In this document: piece by piece, positions 59,649-64,000 of the stretch | Position numbering within the stretch: the stretch's first letter is position 1 | How the letters are laid out: each line of letters starts with the position of its first letter | NCBI RefSeq assembly: GCF_023897065.1 | Contig: NZ_JAMHIV010000027.1 | Location: forward strand, 62,001-126,000 | Reading direction: 5' to 3' | DNA from: Crossiella sp. SN42 | GTDB taxonomy: Bacteria; Actinomycetota; Actinomycetes; Mycobacteriales; Pseudonocardiaceae | DNA length: 64,000 nucleotides | The notes under the pieces: model-generated | What the model was told of the DNA's origin: nothing | What the model saw: the letters and a program-made list of their open reading frames with translations, nothing else | Database searches by the model: none | Position numbers and translations under genes: made by a program

Positions 59649-62204
59649 TCACCTCCCCTCGCGCACTCGGCCGAACAGGGGCAACGCCCCGGTGGCCACG
59701 GTGTGCAGCGCGAGCAGCACACCCGCCGATCCGGTGGCGAGATCGTGGGACAGCCGCAGCAGCGCGTCGCCGGGGAAGGCCAGGCCGCCGCCGTGCGGCA
59801 CCGCGTGCCAGGCCAGCCTGCTGACGTGCCGGTGCAGCGCGGCGTCCAGCTGATCGGAGTCGACCTCGGGCAGGCCGCGGAGCGCGGCGAGCGCGCAGAC
59901 CAGCCCGGCCCGGCCGGTGAACAGCCCGCTGTGCACGGTGAACTCGGCTTCCAGCGCCCTGCGCACCGAGGGCAGCGCGCCGAGGAACACCGGGTCCGGC
60001 CGCCGCCGCAACAGCTCGGCCATGGCGATGGCGATGCCCGCGGTGCCCGCGGCCAGATAGGGCAGCAGCTTGCGGCCCGCGCGCACGTGCAGCGCGCCGG
60101 CGGCGGTCAGCTCGGCGTGCTGGAGGTCCCGGTGCAGCGCGGTGCCCGCCGCGTCCAGCAGCCGGTCCGGGCCGCCCTCGGCGTGCGCGTGGCTGAGGAA
60201 CAGCGCCGCGCCCGCGCCGCCGCGGCTGAGCCCCGGCAGCCCGAACGGGACCGCCTCCACCCCGGCGAGCACCCGGCCCGCCACCCGGTCGGCGAGGTCC
60301 AGACCCCATTCGGTGAGCCAGCTCCGGCCGACCGTGCGGCCCAGGTGCAGCAGGGTCAGCCCGATGCCGGAGAGACCTTCGTACAGGTCCGCGCCCGCGC
60401 AGGCCTCGGTGCTCGCGGCGGCCCGCTCTACCAGCTCCAGCGCGGTCCCGGTGTGCCCGAACTCGGCCAGCACCAGCGCGATGCCGTGCCGTCCGGCGAA
60501 CAGGCCGGGCCGGCCCGCGCCGCGCCGGATCAGCGCGCGCAGCAGCCAGTCCTCGAACTCGGGGAAGCGCCCGCAACCGCTGGTGTGCAAGGCGTGCAGC
60601 ACCCCGGCCGCGCCGTGCGCCAGGCCGAGCCCGTCCTCGGCGAACTGGGCGATGTCACCCGGGAAGAGCCGGTCGCTGCGCTGCGGGGTGGCCGAGGCCA
60701 GGATCGCCGCGGTGATCCGCTCGCGCAGCCGGTCCAGGTCAGCCGGTCCGGTCGGGAACATCGGCGGCACCGCCTCCGCGGCCTCCGGCGGCGGCACCGA
60801 GCCCGCGCAGAGCCGGTCGAGGATGGGCCGCACGTACTCCGGCGGCACCGGGAACCGGGCCAGCACGGCCGCGCACAGCGAGCGGACCTTGCCGGGTGCC
60901 AAGGCGCACAACGAGTTCAGCGGCAGGAACAGCGCGAGCCGGAGCGCGGCCAGCGCGTAGTGGTCCACGTCGAAGCCGCCGACGCCGGGCGGCGCGGTGT
61001 AGCCGGGCGCGCCCAGCGGCGGCCGGGTCGCCGCGTCCACCGGTGCGGCCAGCTCGAAGTCCAGCAGGGTCACCCGGCCGTCCGGGCCGACCATCACGTT
61101 GTTCGGGTGCAGGTCGCCGAAGACCACGCCACGCTCGTGCAGCGCGGCCACCGCGGCGGTGACCTTGTCCACGATCTCCAGCGCCCACCGGGTGTACGAG
61201 GCCACCTCGGCCTCGTCCGCGGCCGCCCCGGCCAGCGGGTAGCGGCGGACCAGCTCGGTGGCCAGCGGCACGCCCTCGACGTGGCTGAGCGCGAGGAACT
61301 CGTGCTCCCAGCAGCGGAACCGGCCCAGCACCTCGGGCACGCCGGGCAGTCCGGCCAGCAGGGTGAGCATGTCGTGCTCGTTGGCCAGCCGGTGCACCGC
61401 GTCGTGGCCGTCGGTGTCCAGCCCGGCGTGCGGGCGGCCCTCCTTGAGCACCACGGTGCGCCCGGTCGCCGGCTCCTCGGCCAGGTAGACCCCGCCCGCG
61501 TTGGAGAAGTGCAGCGGGCGCAGCACCCGGTAGGGCAGCGCGGCCCTGGCCCGGCGACGGTCCAGGTGCGGTCGCAGCACCTCCGGGATGGCCACCCAGG
61601 ACGGCGGGCTGAACCGGGGGCCGCGCTCATCCGGCACCAGGTTGCCCTCGGGGTCGGCCAGCGCGGGCACCAACTCGCCGCGCGCCGACTGGCAGTACCG
61701 CTCGGTGAAGGCGCCGTAGCGCACGTAGAGCGGGCCCTCGCCGAAGCGCAGGTCGTTGAGGATGTACGGGCCGGGCCGCCCGGCCAGCCGGGGGCCGAGC
61801 CTGCGCAGCTGACGGGTCAGCTCGGTCTCGTCGGCCGGGTAGAGCGTGATGAACTTGCCGCTGGAGCCGCGGGCGGCGTACTTGGCGTTGTGCGCGAGCA
61901 CCGCGGCCCTGCTGTCCAGGAACTTGAACGGCACCCGGTGCAGCAGGCAGTCCTCGGCCACCGCCGCCAGCACCTCGGCCGCGCCGTCGGGGGTGGCCGA
62001 GACGTGGATCTTCCAGCCCTGCTCGGGCGTGGCCGCGCCCCTGGGGTGCAGCATCACCCAGGACTCCCGCCTGCTGCGCCGCCACTGCGGCGGCAGCGGC
62101 GCGCTGACCAGCGGGTACCGCTCGACCGCGGCGGTGCGGTGGGCCGGCGAGTCGTAGAAGTAGCGGTCGACGAAACAATACTTCTCATATTCGACTTCAA
62201 TCAT
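59649..62204 (-). CDS. lanKC: Class III lanthionine synthetase LanKC
   Basis: An 851-residue three-domain enzyme. Residues 1 to about 215 are the phosphoserine/threonine lyase domain (start VEYEKYCFVDRYFYD). Residues about 225-490 are a Ser/Thr kinase domain with Lys254 (VVLKEG), the catalytic loop VVFGDLHPNN (360-369) and the DFE motif (382-384). Residues about 500-851 are a LanC-like cyclase domain (GLAHGAAGVLHAL, FAGRHGIALVL, YEGLSGIG) that lacks the Cys-Cys-His zinc ligands, which defines class III. It phosphorylates precursor Ser, eliminates phosphate and closes the rings. GGGGAGGTG precedes the ATG, with an inverted repeat just upstream. Confidence 0.93.
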   Translation of the reverse strand: MIEVEYEKYCFVDRYFYDSPAHRTAAVERYPLVSAPLPPQWRRSRRESWVMLHPRGAATPEQGWKIHVSATPDGAAEVLAAVAEDCLLHRVPFKFLDSRAAVLAHNAKYAARGSSGKFITLYPADETELTRQLRRLGPRLAGRPGPYILNDLRFGEGPLYVRYGAFTERYCQSARGELVPALADPEGNLVPDERGPRFSPPSWVAIPEVLRPHLDRRRARAALPYRVLRPLHFSNAGGVYLAEEPATGRTVVLKEGRPHAGLDTDGHDAVHRLANEHDMLTLLAGLPGVPEVLGRFRCWEHEFLALSHVEGVPLATELVRRYPLAGAAADEAEVASYTRWALEIVDKVTAAVAALHERGVVFGDLHPNNVMVGPDGRVTLLDFELAAPVDAATRPPLGAPGYTAPPGVGGFDVDHYALAALRLALFLPLNSLCALAPGKVRSLCAAVLARFPVPPEYVRPILDRLCAGSVPPPEAAEAVPPMFPTGPADLDRLRERITAAILASATPQRSDRLFPGDIAQFAEDGLGLAHGAAGVLHALHTSGCGRFPEFEDWLLRALIRRGAGRPGLFAGRHGIALVLAEFGHTGTALELVERAAASTEACAGADLYEGLSGIGLTLLHLGRTVGRSWLTEWGLDLADRVAGRVLAGVEAVPFGLPGLSRGGAGAALFLSHAHAEGGPDRLLDAAGTALHRDLQHAELTAAGALHVRAGRKLLPYLAAGTAGIAIAMAELLRRRPDPVFLGALPSVRRALEAEFTVHSGLFTGRAGLVCALAALRGLPEVDSDQLDAALHRHVSRLAWHAVPHGGGLAFPGDALLRLSHDLATGSAGVLLALHTVATGALPLFGRVREGR

Positions 62205-62222
62205 GCCGGCACACCTCCCCAG

Positions 62223-62256
62223 TTATTTCTAGATTTTCCCCTCGATCCAGAAATAA
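62223..62256. promoter_or_regulatory. Inverted repeat in the lanKC leader
   Basis: TTATTTCTAGAT and ATCCAGAAATAA (one mismatch in 12) flank a 10-base spacer, ending about 19 bases upstream of the lanKC ATG. It is AT-rich against a GC-rich background. It may be the binding site of the adjacent response regulator or an mRNA hairpin next to the ribosome-binding site. Confidence 0.6.
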
Positions 62257-62365
62257 ACCCTACCCCGCCGCAAATGTTTCTCAATAGCCCACGCGGTCTA
62301 CCTTTTCCGCCACGAAAGTCGCGCACCCGTTCTGGCGTGCAACTTTAGTCGCAAGCAATCCGTTG

Positions 62366-63043
62366 CTACTCGGGGGAAATCGAGACCAGCCCGGTCCGGT
62401 ATGCGAAGATGGCCAGCTGAACACGATTGTCCAGGTCCAGCTTGGCCAGCACCCTGGTCACCCGGCTCTTGACCGAGGACTCGGTGGTGTCCAGCTTTTC
62501 CGCAATCGCGGCATTGGACCAACCGGTGGCCACCAACTTCACCACATCGATCTCCCGCTCGCCAAGCAGGTCAATTCCCTTGGCGACCGCCGGATCGGGT
62601 TGCACCATCCGGTGCACGGTGTGCTCGATCAGGCGCAGGGTCACCGCGGGCGAGAGCATCGCATCGCCGCGGGAGACCACCCGGACCGCGTGCGCCAGCT
62701 CATCCGGCGAGGTGTCCTTGCGCAGGAACCCGCTCGCTCCGGCGGCCAGCGCGGAGTAGACGTGGAAGTCGGAGTCGAAGGTGGTCAGCATCAGCACCCT
62801 GGGCCGGGGCGCGGGCCCGGTCCACTCGCCGAGCAGCCGCCGGGTGGCCGCGATGCCGTCCAGCTCGGGCATCCGCACGTCCATCAGCACCACGTCGGGG
62901 CACAGCTCGGCCGCCCTGGCCAGCGCCGCGCCGCCGGTGGCCGCCTCGCCCACCACTTCCAGGTCCTCGCGCAGCGAGAGCAGGGTGGACAGCCCCGCCC
63001 TGACCACCGCGTCGTCGTCGACGAGCAGCAGGCGAATGGTCAC
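62366..63043 (-). CDS. NarL/FixJ-type two-component response regulator
   Basis: A 225-residue response regulator. The receiver domain opens IRLLLVDDDAVVRAGLSTLL, has the phosphoacceptor Asp55 in VVLMDVRMPELDG and the conserved Lys in GFLRKDTSPDEL. The C-terminal LuxR-type helix-turn-helix is LLGEREIDVVKLVATGWSNAAIAEKL. Its GTG overlaps the TGA of the histidine kinase gene. It lies just upstream of lanKC on the same strand, as RamR-type regulators lie by the SapB genes, so it probably controls lanKC-lanA. Confidence 0.92.
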   Translation of the reverse strand: MTIRLLLVDDDAVVRAGLSTLLSLREDLEVVGEAATGGAALARAAELCPDVVLMDVRMPELDGIAATRRLLGEWTGPAPRPRVLMLTTFDSDFHVYSALAAGASGFLRKDTSPDELAHAVRVVSRGDAMLSPAVTLRLIEHTVHRMVQPDPAVAKGIDLLGEREIDVVKLVATGWSNAAIAEKLDTTESSVKSRVTRVLAKLDLDNRVQLAIFAYRTGLVSISPE

Positions 63044-64000
63044 GAGGCGCTCCGCAGCGGGATCCGCGCGTCCACCACGTAACCGCCGTCCGGCGCGGCC
63101 GCCGAGCTCAGCTCACCGCCCAGCCTGGCCACCCTGGCCTGCATGCTGAGCAGGCCGAGCCCGCTGCCCGGCACCGAGGGCAGCCGGGCCGCCCTCGGCG
63201 GCTCGTTGACCACCCGCAGCCGCAGCGCGTCCGCCTCGGCGTCCACGCCCACCTCGATGCTCACCCTGGTCGGCGAGGCGTGCTTGACCACGTTGGTCAG
63301 CGCCTCCTGGAGCACCAGGAAGCCCTCCGCGCCGACCTCGCGGCTCATCGAGCGCGGCAGCTCGGCCACCGAGAACTCCACGTCGTTGCCCGCGTTGCGC
63401 ACCGCCGAGGCCAGCCGGGTCACCCCCTCCGGCCCACAGTCGGCCCCTTCGGGCGCGTCGGCGATCCCGCGCAGCAGGTTCTGCAGCCGGACCATCTCGG
63501 TCATCGCCTGCCTGCTGGACTCGCGGATCTGGTTGGCCGCCAGCACCGCCTGCGGGTCCCGCCTGGCCAGCAGCTCCTCGAAGACGTGCGTCTGCACCGA
63601 CAGCGCGCTGAGGTGGTTGCCCACCACGTCGTGCAGGTCCAGCGCGATCCGCTCGCGTTCGGCGCCCACCGCCGAGCGCACCTCGCGGGTGCGCCGCTCG
63701 CGCTGCCGGTGCACGCTGCGGCGCAGCGAGCCCACGTGCGCGGCGAAGCGGTGCTGGTGGCTGCCGATCAGGTAGGCCAGGCCCACCGCCAGCGCCGCCA
63801 CCAGCCAGTCCGCCAGCTGGATCTGCGCGGTGTACATCAGGCTGACCACCACCGCGTGCGCGCCGCCCCAGCCGGCCACCACCCAGGCCACCCAGGGCCG
63901 GTGCCGCCGGGCGCCGTAGCGGCCCAGCGCGTGCGCGGCGACGAACAGCGGGATCACCCCGGTCGCCTCCGGCGCGCCGATCGCCGCCCTGGCCAGCACC
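63040..64000 (-). CDS. NarL-type sensor histidine kinase, N terminus missing
   Basis: The gene runs in from beyond the right edge; 319 residues are visible. Two or three membrane spans are present (VIPLFVAAHALGRYG, VAWVVAGWGGAHAVVVSLMY and WLVAALAVGLAYLIG). The HisKA_3 domain has the phosphoacceptor His in ERIALDLHDVVGNHLSALSV, and the HATPase domain has FLVLQEALTNVVKHA and SGLGLLSMQARVARLGGEL. It pairs with the overlapping response regulator (GTGA junction). The signal is unknown. Confidence 0.92.
   Translation of the reverse strand, partial: VLARAAIGAPEATGVIPLFVAAHALGRYGARRHRPWVAWVVAGWGGAHAVVVSLMYTAQIQLADWLVAALAVGLAYLIGSHQHRFAAHVGSLRRSVHRQRERRTREVRSAVGAERERIALDLHDVVGNHLSALSVQTHVFEELLARRDPQAVLAANQIRESSRQAMTEMVRLQNLLRGIADAPEGADCGPEGVTRLASAVRNAGNDVEFSVAELPRSMSREVGAEGFLVLQEALTNVVKHASPTRVSIEVGVDAEADALRLRVVNEPPRAARLPSVPGSGLGLLSMQARVARLGGELSSAAAPDGGYVVDARIPLRSAS

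Overview
The window is chromosomal DNA of a very high-GC actinomycete. GTG starts, leaderless genes, overlapping ATGA/GTGA junctions, NucS, DUF3558 lipoproteins, DUF2550 beside the ATP synthase genes, and a class III lanthipeptide locus together point to the order Pseudonocardiales (Amycolatopsis/Crossiella-like). This placement is inferred from gene content, not from a marker gene. I saw no rRNA, tRNA, CRISPR array, transposase or integrase.

Layout. 1-9.3 kb: mixed small genes, namely a partial SnoaL-like protein divergent from an HxlR regulator, alpha/beta hydrolases, a P-loop kinase fused to two GNAT domains followed by a third GNAT gene, an FmdB zinc ribbon, an F420/FMN-type oxidoreductase behind a MerR-style promoter, and a secreted GH28 glycosidase interrupted by an in-frame TAG. 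9.3-18.4 kb: a two-domain 3-hydroxyacyl-CoA dehydrogenase, two DUF3558-like lipoproteins, the dhaKLM dihydroxyacetone phosphotransferase operon, an iron-regulated siderophore-binding lipoprotein and an aldehyde dehydrogenase. 18.4-19.3 kb: a gene-free stretch with a degenerate 20-22 bp minisatellite and a pair of DnaA boxes set in 11-bp direct repeats. 19.3-36 kb: an SSS-type symporter with LacI-like boxes, a zinc-ribbon protein and kinase, a secreted peptidase-like hydrolase, nucS, an APC permease, a Nudix hydrolase, an enoyl-CoA hydratase, a FAD monooxygenase/TetR pair, a GlxA-type regulator with an isochorismatase-family hydrolase, the B12-dependent mutase meaA, murA (Asp in place of the fosfomycin-reactive Cys) and a cobalamin adenosyltransferase.

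36-54 kb is the housekeeping block, read on the minus strand: rpmE, prfA, prmC, (acyltransferase), sua5, cyclase, a WecA-like transferase, two AtpI/AtpZ-like proteins, atpB-E-F-H-A-G-D, then atpC and DUF2550. Unusually, a SigE-family sigma factor and a membrane-anchored partner sit on the opposite strand between atpD and atpC. A 14-bp hairpin terminator lies directly behind atpD, so atpC must be transcribed separately.

54-64 kb looks like specialised metabolism. An operon encodes an 876-residue acyl-AMP ligase fused to an aldehyde-dehydrogenase-type reductase domain that lacks the usual general-base Glu, followed by a FabF-like ketosynthase. After a 1.1 kb gap comes a compact class III lanthipeptide locus: histidine kinase, NarL-type response regulator, lanKC, and a 34-codon precursor gene whose core has a single Ser-x2-Ser-x3-Cys ring motif and ends in Cys-Trp. 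These two systems are the best candidates in the window for undescribed biology.
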